In this document: in pieces, positions 1 to 11,822 of the stretch
How positions within the stretch are numbered: position 1 is the stretch's first letter
How the letters are laid out: every line of letters begins with the position of its first letter
Assembly (NCBI RefSeq): GCF_024519725.1
Contig: NZ_JALJRK010000053.1
Span: 1-35,056, forward strand
Length of the DNA: 35,056 nt
Reading direction: 5' to 3'
From: Microvirga sp. Mcv34
GTDB lineage: Bacteria; Pseudomonadota; Alphaproteobacteria; Rhizobiales; Beijerinckiaceae
Notes under the pieces: model-generated
What the model saw: only the letters and a program-made list of their open reading frames with translations
Databases searched by the model: none
What the model was told of the DNA's origin: nothing
Position numbers and translations under genes: made by a program

Positions 1-19
1 AGGCTCCTTCTCTTGGCTG

Positions 20-88
20 GCGCATCGGATGGACCGGAAACCGGGTCCACTTTTCGCTGACGCGGCCCTCTGGGTCCGTCCGATGCGC
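20..88. repeat. Dispersed palindromic repeat, family A
   Basis: Inverted arms GCGCATCGGA (20-29) and TCCGATGCGC (79-88) enclose a core with GGTCCACTTTT. The same arms and core recur as a degenerate copy at 2116-2160, a tandem pair at 22575-22686 and a remnant at 31585-31629. It lies about 120 bp upstream of the antiporter start. I see no coding sequence in 1-209. Function is unknown; repeats of this kind are common between genes in Rhizobiales. Confidence 0.6.
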
Positions 89-209
89 TAGAAAGTCGCC
101 GCAACCTCCCATGCGCTCATGTCGCGCCCGCCATTCCGCATTGCGCCGCAATAATCCCTTGCGCATGTCCGGCCGGTAGAACGAAAATGGTTCGAACCGG
201 AAGGAAGCA

Positions 210-2057
210 ATGGCCGCTGCGATAGACTTGCAGTCCTATCAGGAACCTATTCTTTTTCTGGCAACGGCAGGCATCGTCGTGCCCCTGTTCCACCGGCTCC
301 GAATCAGCCCGGTCCTGGGGTTTCTGGCGGCGGGCGCGTTGCTGGGGCCGTATGGGCTGGGTCGGCTCATGCCGAGTTACCCTTGGATCAACTGGATCAC
401 CTTCACCAATCCGGAGGGGACCTCGCGCCTGGCAGAATTCGGCGTAGTGTTCCTCCTCTTCACCATCGGCATCGAGCTGTCCTGGCAACGCCTTCGCACC
501 CTGCGACGCCTCGTCTTCGGGTTCGGCTCCCTGCAGGTGCTGCTGGGCGCCCTGATTCTGGGGCTGGCATTCTATGCCTTCCGAACTGTCGAGACGATCA
601 CCGCAGCCACCATCGTCGGCTTGGCCCTCGCATTGTCGTCTACAGCCATCGTGATCCCGGTCCTGGCCGAGCGGAAGCGCCTTAACACGGCGCCCGGGCG
701 GGCCAGCTTCTCGGCTCTGCTGTTCCAGGATCTCCTGGTGGCCCCGATCCTGTTTGCCATTGCTGTGCTCGATACGAGCAGGCCCGAGGTGACCCCATCG
801 TCCTTCGCCATCCTGGTCCTGCAGGCGGTCGTCGCGTTGGTGCTGATCATCGGCCTCGGCCGATTGATCCTCCGGCCCTTCTTCCAGCTCGTCTCGACCA
901 CGAAAAGCCCGGAGCTTTTCATGGCGGCCTGCCTGCTCGTCGTTCTTGTAACCAGCCTGATCGCGGCCGTCAGCGGCCTATCGATGGCACTCGGCGCCTT
1001 CATTGCTGGCATCCTCCTGTCGGAAACGGAATACCGGCGCGCCATCGACGTCACGATCCAGCCCTTCAAGGGGCTGCTCCTGGGCGTGTTCTTCGTTTCG
1101 GTCGGCATGAGCCTCGACCTGTTCCGCTTCCTCGGGGCGCCGCTTCTGATCCTCTCTCTCGCGGCTACGGTCATCGTCATCAAGGGCATCACCATCGTGG
1201 CGATCGCCCGCCCCTATGGCCTCAACACGGCCGAGGCGGCCGAGACGGGGCTGCTCCTGGGTCCCGGCGGCGAGTTCGGCCTCGTCATCCTGGGCGCCGC
1301 GATGATCGCCGGTCTCGTTCCCGCCGGGATCGGCCAGAACCTCCTTCTGGTGACGACCCTCACCATGGTGGCGATCCCGCTCCTGGCGCGCCTCGGTCAG
1401 CGCCTCGGCCGCAAGCTCGAGGTGCGCCGGCCGCTCGATCCCCTCGCGGCCGTGGCGCCTCCGACGGACGAGGTCGGCCGCGTCATCATCGCCGGCTACG
1501 GCCGGGTCGGCCAGCTCGTCGCCGAGATGCTCGAACGGCACAAGGTGCCCTACCTCGCCATCGACATGGATCCCGCCCGCGTCGCAGCGGAACGACGGGC
1601 CGGGAAGCCGGTCTATTACGGCGACGGCACCTATCCCGAGTTCCTGCGAGCCTGCGGCATCGACCGAGCGCTCGCCCTCGTCATCACCCTGGACACCTTG
1701 AGTTCCATCGAGGGCGTCGTGTCCGCCGCCCGGCAGGAATGCTCGGACATCACCATCGTGGCCCGGGCCCGGGATGCGCGCCACGCGACGCAGCTCTACG
1801 AGCTCGGCGTGGACGATGCGGTGCCCGAGACCATCGAGGCCTCCCTGCAGCTCACCGAAGCGGTGCTGAGCGATATCGGGGTGCCCATGGGGCTCGTGAT
1901 CGCGTCGATCCATGAAAGGCGGGACGAGTTCCGGGAGATCCTCCGGAAGAAGAACCCGAAGCGCGATCCGAACCGGGGCGTCTTCCAGGCGCGGCGGCGC
2001 ATCGGCAAGCCGGCGCCTTCGGCCACGACCGAGCAGACCACCGAGGTCGAGGGCTGA
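210..2057 (+). CDS. Kef-type monovalent cation:proton antiporter (CPA2 family) with TrkA-N/RCK domain
   Basis: 615-residue inner-membrane protein that probably exchanges K+ or Na+ for protons. Residues 1-400 hold about a dozen hydrophobic helices, with the CPA2/KefB hallmarks FQDL at 172-175 and GPGGEFGLV from 351. A soluble TrkA-N domain follows, with the Rossmann motif GYGRVG (429-434) and a following acidic IDMDP segment, so NAD(H) or another nucleotide probably gates transport. The length suits the KefB/YbaL group. A purine-rich AAGGAAG stretch precedes the ATG. No KefF/KefG-type quinone oxidoreductase, the usual KefB/KefC accessory subunit, lies next to it, so glutathione-adduct gating is not indicated. 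The family call is firm; the transported ion is not determined by sequence. Confidence 0.93.
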   Translation: MAAAIDLQSYQEPILFLATAGIVVPLFHRLRISPVLGFLAAGALLGPYGLGRLMPSYPWINWITFTNPEGTSRLAEFGVVFLLFTIGIELSWQRLRTLRRLVFGFGSLQVLLGALILGLAFYAFRTVETITAATIVGLALALSSTAIVIPVLAERKRLNTAPGRASFSALLFQDLLVAPILFAIAVLDTSRPEVTPSSFAILVLQAVVALVLIIGLGRLILRPFFQLVSTTKSPELFMAACLLVVLVTSLIAAVSGLSMALGAFIAGILLSETEYRRAIDVTIQPFKGLLLGVFFVSVGMSLDLFRFLGAPLLILSLAATVIVIKGITIVAIARPYGLNTAEAAETGLLLGPGGEFGLVILGAAMIAGLVPAGIGQNLLLVTTLTMVAIPLLARLGQRLGRKLEVRRPLDPLAAVAPPTDEVGRVIIAGYGRVGQLVAEMLERHKVPYLAIDMDPARVAAERRAGKPVYYGDGTYPEFLRACGIDRALALVITLDTLSSIEGVVSAARQECSDITIVARARDARHATQLYELGVDDAVPETIEASLQLTEAVLSDIGVPMGLVIASIHERRDEFREILRKKNPKRDPNRGVFQARRRIGKPAPSATTEQTTEVEG

Positions 2058-2115
2058 ACCGAACTCTCGCGTCTTGACCTGACCGCAGATGACGACGCGA
2101 CGCTTAGGGAATTGA

Positions 2116-2160
2116 ACATCGGATCAATCCCAAAAGTGGACTCCACTTCCAGGTCCGATA
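2116..2160. repeat. Family A palindromic repeat, degenerate copy
   Basis: ACATCGGAT at the left and TCCGATA at the right bracket a core CCCAAAAGTGGACTCCACTT, close to the element at 22575. Its right end is 10 bp from the ATG of the VWA gene, so any ribosome-binding or leader sequence of that gene is supplied by the repeat. Confidence 0.55.
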
Positions 2161-2170
2161 TTCTGACGCG

Positions 2171-3346
2171 ATGTTCCTGAACTTCTTCACAGAGCTGCGC
2201 GCGGCCAAGGTGCCGGTCTCCTTCCGCGAATATTTGTCCCTGCTGGAGGCGCTCGACCGCGATCTTGCCGAGAAGAGCGTCGAGGAATTCTATTATCTCT
2301 CCCGCACCTGCCTGGTGAAGGACGAGCGGCATTTCGACCGCTTCGATCAGGTCTTCGCCCAAGTGTTCAAGGGCATCGCCAGCATGGGCCACGCGGTCGA
2401 CGCGACCGGGATCCCGGAGGATTGGCTTCGCAAGCTCGCCGAGCGCTACCTCACGGACGAGGAGAAGAAGCAGATCGAGGCCATGGGCTGGGAAAAGCTC
2501 TGGGAGAACCTGAAGGAGCGCCTCGAGGAGCAGAAGGGCCGGCACCAGGGCGGCAACAAATGGATCGGCACCGCCGGGACATCGCCCTATGGCGCTTACG
2601 GCTACAACCCGGAAGGCATCCGCATCGGTCAGGACAAGAACCGCAATTTCCGCGCCGTGAAGGTGTGGGACAAGCGCGAGTTCAAGGATTTCGACGACAG
2701 CGTCGAACTCGGCGTGCGCAACATGCGCATCGCGCTGCGCCGCCTGCGCCGCTTCGCCCGCACGGGCTCGGCGGAGGAACTCGACCTCGACGGGACGATC
2801 CACGAGACCGCCCACAAGGGCTATCTCGACGTGCGCCTGCGGCCCGAGCGCCGCAATGCCGTGAAGGTGCTGCTCTTCCTCGACGTGGGCGGCTCCATGG
2901 ACTGGCACATCGAGATCGCCGAGGAGCTGTTCTCGGCGGCACGGCTCGAATTCAAACATTTCGAGCATTTCTACTTCCACAATTGCGTCTACGAGAACCT
3001 GTGGAAGCAGAACCGCCGCCGCTTCGACGAGGTGATCCCCACCCTCGACGTGATCCGCACCTACCCGTCCGACTACCGGGTCGTCTTCGTGGGCGACGCT
3101 TCCATGAGCCCCTATGAAGTGACTTATCCTGGCGGCTCGGTGGAGCATTGGAACGAGGAGCCCGGCCAGGTCTGGCTCCGGCGCATCCTCGATCATTTCC
3201 CGAAAGCCGTGTGGCTGAACCCGGTGCCGCAGCCACAATGGAACTACACGCAGTCCATCGGTTTGATCCGCCAGGTCTTCGGGGAGCGGATGTATCCGCT
3301 CAACCTCGAAGGCATCGATCACGCCATGCGCGAGCTGGTCCGGTAG
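2171..3346 (+). CDS. CoxE-like VWA domain protein
   Basis: 391-residue cytoplasmic protein without signal peptide or membrane helix. The N-terminal 110 residues are helical and charged. A Gly/Tyr-rich stretch (about 131-155) precedes the C-terminal von Willebrand type A domain, whose metal-site motif begins at D238 as DVGGSMD, a MIDAS variant with Gly in place of the first Ser. In established examples CoxE-like VWA proteins act with a MoxR-family AAA+ ATPase in metalloenzyme maturation or stress handling; no MoxR gene is beside this one here. The start sits just after a palindromic repeat and has no obvious Shine-Dalgarno sequence. The family assignment is strong; the client is unknown. Confidence 0.88.
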   Translation: MFLNFFTELRAAKVPVSFREYLSLLEALDRDLAEKSVEEFYYLSRTCLVKDERHFDRFDQVFAQVFKGIASMGHAVDATGIPEDWLRKLAERYLTDEEKKQIEAMGWEKLWENLKERLEEQKGRHQGGNKWIGTAGTSPYGAYGYNPEGIRIGQDKNRNFRAVKVWDKREFKDFDDSVELGVRNMRIALRRLRRFARTGSAEELDLDGTIHETAHKGYLDVRLRPERRNAVKVLLFLDVGGSMDWHIEIAEELFSAARLEFKHFEHFYFHNCVYENLWKQNRRRFDEVIPTLDVIRTYPSDYRVVFVGDASMSPYEVTYPGGSVEHWNEEPGQVWLRRILDHFPKAVWLNPVPQPQWNYTQSIGLIRQVFGERMYPLNLEGIDHAMRELVR

Positions 3347-3407
3347 GTTTCGTTCGATACCGCGGGAACCGGTTTGCCGAACGGGTGACGTGCCGCTAAG
3401 AAGCCGC

Positions 3408-3974
3408 ATGACCCAGACCTACACCCACAGCCCCAAGCCCTTCGGCGGACCGATTTCCTTCATCCTCAAGGACAACAGGCTCACGGTGGATTCCGGCCGC
3501 AAGGTGCACGAGGTGCAGCTCGGTGCCGTCACCACGGTCCGCATGACCTTCGAACCCGGCCGGCTGGCGCAAAAATCCTTCCGGACGAAAGTGATCATGA
3601 AGGACGGGAAGTCCTTCACGTTCAACTCGCTCAACTGGAAGAGCCTCGTCGAGGCTCAGGAACTGACCCGGGAATACCGCGCCTTCGTGTCGGCCCTGTG
3701 CCAGGCCATCGCGCGCGCCAACCCGCAGGCGCGGTTCGTGGCGGGAAAGCCCCTGGGCCTCTGGCTGCCAACCTCGGCGCTTGCCGTTGCGTCGCTGCTG
3801 GCCATGGCCTTCATGATCTGGCAGGCTCTCCGGATGGGAGCGACCGGCGTCGCCCTGCTGGGAGCGCTCTTCGCCGTCGTGGGCGTGTGGCAGATCGAAC
3901 CGATGATCCGTCTCAACAAGCCCCGCCCCTTCCGCCCGAGCGAGCCGCCAGCGGAGCTTCTGCCGAAAGCCTGA
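3408..3974 (+). CDS. Small membrane protein, function unknown
   Basis: 188 residues from the chosen ATG. An in-frame GTG lies at 3390, but AAGAAG at 3399-3404 places a possible ribosome site before 3408. The first 115 residues are soluble, beta-rich and basic, and look like a PH-like or DUF-type cytoplasmic domain. Two hydrophobic helices follow, roughly residues 122-142 and 146-163, with a short Pro-rich tail. No catalytic motif is visible. It lies 61 bp after the VWA gene on the same strand, so the two may be cotranscribed. I do not recognise a characterised family. Confidence 0.75.
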   Translation: MTQTYTHSPKPFGGPISFILKDNRLTVDSGRKVHEVQLGAVTTVRMTFEPGRLAQKSFRTKVIMKDGKSFTFNSLNWKSLVEAQELTREYRAFVSALCQAIARANPQARFVAGKPLGLWLPTSALAVASLLAMAFMIWQALRMGATGVALLGALFAVVGVWQIEPMIRLNKPRPFRPSEPPAELLPKA

Positions 3975-4069
3975 GTTTTGTATCGCGGCTGCAGCGTGGC
4001 GCCTGGGGCTCGTCCACAGGCCGTATTCCCCACCAAACCTTCAGGACGGCTGTCCGCCGACAAGCTTCA

Positions 4070-4124
4070 TTGACATATCTCTTCTTTGAAATAATATAAC
4101 ATATAAGTACCCGCAGAGGTACTT
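4070..4124 (+). promoter_or_regulatory. Near-consensus sigma-70-type promoter and leader hairpin
   Basis: TTGACA (4070-4075), a 16-bp spacer and TAATAT (4092-4097) form one of the clearest promoters in the window, within a locally AT-rich stretch. Immediately downstream, AAGTACC (4105-4111) and GGTACTT (4118-4124) form a 7-bp hairpin followed by TTTT, in the 5' untranslated region of the small peptide gene. The hairpin could stabilise or attenuate the transcript. Confidence 0.6.
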
Positions 4125-4151
4125 TTCAGTTTGCCAGAAGAGGGAATGGTT

Positions 4152-4280
4152 ATGAAACTCAACATCTGCATCAAGATCGCACTCGCCTTCGCCCTCATGG
4201 GTTCGGCGGCGGCGATGTCGTTTCCCAAGGCGGAAGGGACCATCGTGGCCCGTGCGGGGGATCCGTCCCAGTGGGGCTGA
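4152..4280 (+). CDS. 42-residue predicted secreted peptide, unknown function
   Basis: The start with the best ribosome site is ATG 4152, 7 nt after AAGAGGG (4138-4144); an alternative in-frame ATG is at 4146. The product has a basic N-terminus (MKLNICIK), a hydrophobic core (IALAFALMG) and a likely signal peptidase I site near SAAAM. That leaves a mature peptide of about 20 residues ending DPSQWG. It has its own promoter and a strong terminator, so it looks like an independent unit rather than noise. No homologue is recognised. It could be a secreted or periplasmic peptide, or a membrane-retained small protein if not cleaved. Confidence 0.6.
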   Translation: MKLNICIKIALAFALMGSAAAMSFPKAEGTIVARAGDPSQWG

Positions 4281-4322
4281 GCGTTCGGTCAGACCGACGA
4301 TGCTACACCCATTCATAGGGTG

Positions 4323-4353
4323 AGCCGGGATGCAGCTGCATCCCGGCTTTTTT
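4323..4353 (+). terminator. Rho-independent terminator of the small peptide gene
   Basis: A perfect inverted repeat, AGCCGGGATGCAG with CTGCATCCCGGCT, spans 4323-4348 and is followed by a T run (4348-4353). It sits 43 bp after the peptide stop and 27 bp before the end of the converging usp gene. The flank on the other side has no A run, so it should act mainly on the plus strand. Confidence 0.88.
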
Positions 4354-4379
4354 ATTGGCTTGCGCTGGGCGACCTTCCG

Positions 4380-4805
4380 TCAGGCCCGCACCACCAGCAC
4401 CGAGCACTTGGCGTGGCGTACGATGGTGGCGGCGTTGGAGCCGAGGAGATAGGTCGCCATGGTCGGCCGGTGGGAGCCGATGACCACGAGGTCGGCGCCG
4501 GTCTTCTCGGCCTCGTCCAGCACCTCGTTGTAGACCGAGCCGAGCCGCACGACGGCGGAAACTCGCTCGGCCGGAAGAGACACCTTGGCGGCCAGCTCGG
4601 CCAGCCTCTTCTCCGACTCGCCCTGCTGCTCGTCGTCGAAGGTCGGCGGCATGAACTCCATGTAGGTGACAGGCACGATGGCCCGCACATAGATCAGGCG
4701 CAGGGTGCCGCCCGATGCGTTGGCGAGCTCCACGGCCTTGTCGATGGCGGGCTGCGCCGCCTCGACCTCTCCGAGATCGACAGGAACCAGGATCGTCTTG
4801 AACAT
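4380..4805 (-). CDS. Universal stress protein, UspA family
   Basis: 141 residues, the size of a single Usp domain. It begins with the family signature MFKTILVPVDLG and ends with the nucleotide-loop region VVIGSHRP, LLGSNAATIV and CSVLVVRA. The classical ATP motif G-2x-G-9x-G(S/T) is altered: the second Gly is replaced (GSHRP rather than GTHGR), so ATP binding is uncertain. It starts 15 bp downstream of the ferredoxin gene and is almost certainly cotranscribed with it. Such proteins are usually cytoplasmic dimers that modulate survival under starvation or redox stress. Confidence 0.93.
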   Translation of the reverse strand: MFKTILVPVDLGEVEAAQPAIDKAVELANASGGTLRLIYVRAIVPVTYMEFMPPTFDDEQQGESEKRLAELAAKVSLPAERVSAVVRLGSVYNEVLDEAEKTGADLVVIGSHRPTMATYLLGSNAATIVRHAKCSVLVVRA

Positions 4806-4820
4806 GGGCTCTCTCCAGTT

Positions 4821-5141
4821 TCAGCCTTGGCGGGTGGGAGTGTGAACGACGAGGCCGTCGAGTTCGGGACGGACGCGGATCTGGCATGACAGCCGGGAAT
4901 TGGGACGCACATCGAAGGCGAAATCGAGCATGTCCTCTTCCATCGGCTGAGGCTGACCGGTCGCGGCTTCCCATTCTTCCGCGACATAGACGTGACAGGT
5001 CGCGCAGGAGCAGGCCCCTCCGCACTCCGCCTCGATACCCGGGATGCCATTGCGGATGGCCGTCTCCATGACGGTGGAGCCCTCCTCGGCCTCGACGGTG
5101 CGGGCCGTGCCTTCGGCATCGATGAACGTGATCTTGATCAT
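4821..5141 (-). CDS. [2Fe-2S] ferredoxin, adrenodoxin type
   Basis: 106-residue electron carrier. The cluster ligands are C40, C46, C49 and C86, in the adrenodoxin/putidaredoxin spacing C-x5-C-x2-C-x36-C. The beta-grasp N-terminus (MIKITFIDAEG) and the C-terminal RVRPELDGLVVHTP segment also fit. AGAGG lies 6 nt before the ATG. It is the first gene of a two-gene unit with the universal stress protein. No cognate reductase or P450 is next to it, so the partner is unknown; a role in Fe-S biogenesis or a monooxygenase chain is possible. Confidence 0.95.
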   Translation of the reverse strand: MIKITFIDAEGTARTVEAEEGSTVMETAIRNGIPGIEAECGGACSCATCHVYVAEEWEAATGQPQPMEEDMLDFAFDVRPNSRLSCQIRVRPELDGLVVHTPTRQG

Positions 5142-5456
5142 TGCGGACCTCTGCTTGTCGGCGCATACTTAAGACAGACTGCACCGGATGACGAGAGACG
5201 GGTGCGAAACCTGCCGTCTTTTCGCCGTAATTTTCCCTGGTAGAGCAGGTTACTAAGCCGTTAACGACGTTCATAAATGACAGGGGACATCGGGTTTCCT
5301 TGTTGCAGATCGGCCGCTAGACTTGCTTGGTAAATGACAGATTACCGTGCGGAATCCCTTGAATGGGGCTCCGCGCCGGTTGAGGCCACGCATTCACCGC
5401 GTTTTCAGGGAATGAAGTGGCCCCGACCATCATCAGTTGCGTCACGAGGGCGGATC
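5142..5456. other. Divergent promoter region
   Basis: 315 bp between the ferredoxin operon (minus) and the polar coiled-coil gene (plus). It is less GC-rich than its flanks, particularly 5160-5300, and must hold both promoters. I do not see a clearly consensus -35/-10 pair. The open frame of the plus-strand gene extends back to 5334, but that part (ATG 5334, ATG 5412) lacks the features of the conserved protein and is probably leader sequence. Confidence 0.5.
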
Positions 5457-10247
<4,791 letters not shown>

Positions 10248-10277
10248 GACGGTCACGGCACCAGGCAGACATGAAAA

Positions 10278-10303
10278 ACGCGGCCTTACGGGCCGCGTTT
10301 TTT
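10278..10303. terminator. Bidirectional intrinsic terminator
   Basis: ACGCGGCC (10278-10285) pairs with GGCCGCGT (10291-10298) around a 5-nt loop. An A run precedes the stem and a T run follows it. It lies between the stop codons of the converging polar protein and flavin reductase genes and can serve both. Confidence 0.88.
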
Positions 10304-10336
10304 GTTGAGGCGTCGCCTCTCTCGCTGATGCCGAAC

Positions 10337-10945
10337 TCAGCCTCCGGGCCGAGTGATCGAGAACTTGGTCTCCGGCGTCGCCACGAAATAATCCCGGTAT
10401 CCGGAGCGGGCGATGGGGCGCATGGCGGCGGTGTCGACGAGGCCGTTCACGATGTACCGGTCGTCGATATGGATACCGACGACCTGCCCGATCACGAGGT
10501 AATAGGACGGATCGCCTCCGCCCAATGGATTGAGCGGCACGGTCTGCAGCCACTTGCATTCGAGCGCCGCGAGGGCATCGGCCACCCGCGGCGGCTTCAC
10601 GAGCCGGGAGGGAGCGGATTTCAGGCCTGCATGATCCATCTCGTTCTCGCCGCGCGGCAGAACGGCCGACGTGAGGTTCATCTGCTCGCGCAGGTCGTAG
10701 GTCGCCAGGTTGCAGACGAACTCCCCCGTCTCCTCGACGAAGGTGAGCGCATCCTTCCTGCCGGCGGACGAGAACGCCACCATGGGCGGGCGCTCGGACA
10801 CGGCATTGAAGAACGAATAGGGCGACAGGTTCACCTCCCCTTTCGCGCTCATGGAGGTAATCCAGCCGATGGGCCGGGGCGTGACGATGGCCTTGAACGG
10901 ATCGTGCGGCAGGCCGTGGGCGTTGGTCGAGGTTTCGTAGAACAT
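10337..10945 (-). CDS. Flavin reductase family protein (FMN-binding split barrel)
   Basis: 202 residues. The N-terminal part carries the family signature, TPRPIGWITSMS followed by NLSPYSFFNAVSERPP and a GRKDALTF segment, which bind FMN in the split-barrel fold. These enzymes reduce or bind flavin with NAD(P)H, often feeding monooxygenases, though members like this can have other redox roles. It follows the nitroreductase gene by 24 bp on the same strand, so the two probably form a flavin-enzyme operon. The substrate is unknown. A terminator shared with the converging gene lies just beyond its stop. Confidence 0.92.
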   Translation of the reverse strand: MFYETSTNAHGLPHDPFKAIVTPRPIGWITSMSAKGEVNLSPYSFFNAVSERPPMVAFSSAGRKDALTFVEETGEFVCNLATYDLREQMNLTSAVLPRGENEMDHAGLKSAPSRLVKPPRVADALAALECKWLQTVPLNPLGGGDPSYYLVIGQVVGIHIDDRYIVNGLVDTAAMRPIARSGYRDYFVATPETKFSITRPGG

Positions 10946-10969
10946 GAGGGAGCGTTTACCGGAGGATTG

Positions 10970-11533
10970 TCAGAACCGCGTCACGATGTCGGCGAGGTCG
11001 GGCCGGTCGCGATCGGTCGGCGTTTCCTTGGCTGTGCCGATGTGGACGAAGCCGGCGATCCTCTCATGGGGCTTCAGCCCCAGGGCATCCAGAACCCGCC
11101 GGTCGAAGGCGGCCCAGCCCGTGAGCCAGGAGGCGCCATAGCCGAGCGCGGACGCCCCGACGAGAAGGTTCATGCAGACCGCACCCGCGGAGAGAACCTG
11201 CTCCCAGTCCGGGATCTTCGCATGCGGCACCACGCGCGACACCACCGCGACGACGAGGGGAGCGTTGGAAAAGCGCTCCCGCTCGGCCGCCACCTGCTCG
11301 GGGCCGGCGCTCGGATAATCCGCCTGATAGGCGGTCGCCAGCACCTCGCCGAGGCGCCCCCGAGCCTCGCCCTGGATCAGGATGAAGCGCCAGGGAACGA
11401 GCTTGCCGTGGTCCGGCACCCGGGATGCGACCTTTAGAAGCGTTTCGATGTCCTGCTCGGTCGGCCCCGGCTCGCCCAGCCAACGCGGAGGGACGGAGCG
11501 GCGCTGCAGAAGGCGGGAGATACTATCATTCAT
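10970..11533 (-). CDS. Nitroreductase family protein (YdjA-like)
   Basis: 187 residues, the length of the short YdjA/Nfn-like group. FMN-binding features are the N-terminal RRSVPP, the segment SRVPDHGKLVPWRF, and the C-terminal half with GAVCMNLLVGASALGYG. These enzymes are FMN-dependent NAD(P)H oxidoreductases, usually homodimers. It is the first gene of the pair with the flavin reductase. The physiological substrate cannot be read from sequence. Confidence 0.93.
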   Translation of the reverse strand: MNDSISRLLQRRSVPPRWLGEPGPTEQDIETLLKVASRVPDHGKLVPWRFILIQGEARGRLGEVLATAYQADYPSAGPEQVAAERERFSNAPLVVAVVSRVVPHAKIPDWEQVLSAGAVCMNLLVGASALGYGASWLTGWAAFDRRVLDALGLKPHERIAGFVHIGTAKETPTDRDRPDLADIVTRF

Positions 11534-11822
11534 GGGATCTTCATCCGGCTCGAATTATGTGGAACAATGAAGATGGATGCTCAAAGGCGGCAGGTCAGGA
11601 AAGCCCGGCTTGCCATCGTCTCGCCGTCTTGCTGCGTTTGAGGAAGCGCGGGCATCCCGAAGACGCATCGCTGAACAAAAGAAACAGCAGCGGATGTATA
11701 GGGGGAGTGCGGTCAGACGCCAAGCAGGTTTCAAACCAGGGCGGACCCGGGGGCGTGCGCAGGCAAGCCGGTTGATGGTCCCGCCGCAAGAGATCGGCTG
11801 GCGGGACGCCGCGTTGAGAGCA
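11534..11822. other. Divergent intergenic region upstream of the YfhO-type gene
   Basis: 289 bp between the nitroreductase start (minus) and the first well-supported start of the membrane protein (plus). A plus-strand frame is open back to 11577, but it encodes a very basic, low-complexity stretch with no resemblance to the family. I treat it as leader sequence; promoters for both directions must lie here. Confidence 0.45.

Noticed and set aside
11577..11822. N-terminal extension of the YfhO-type protein
   Set aside because: Very basic, low-complexity residues with no family match; the conserved protein begins near 11823.
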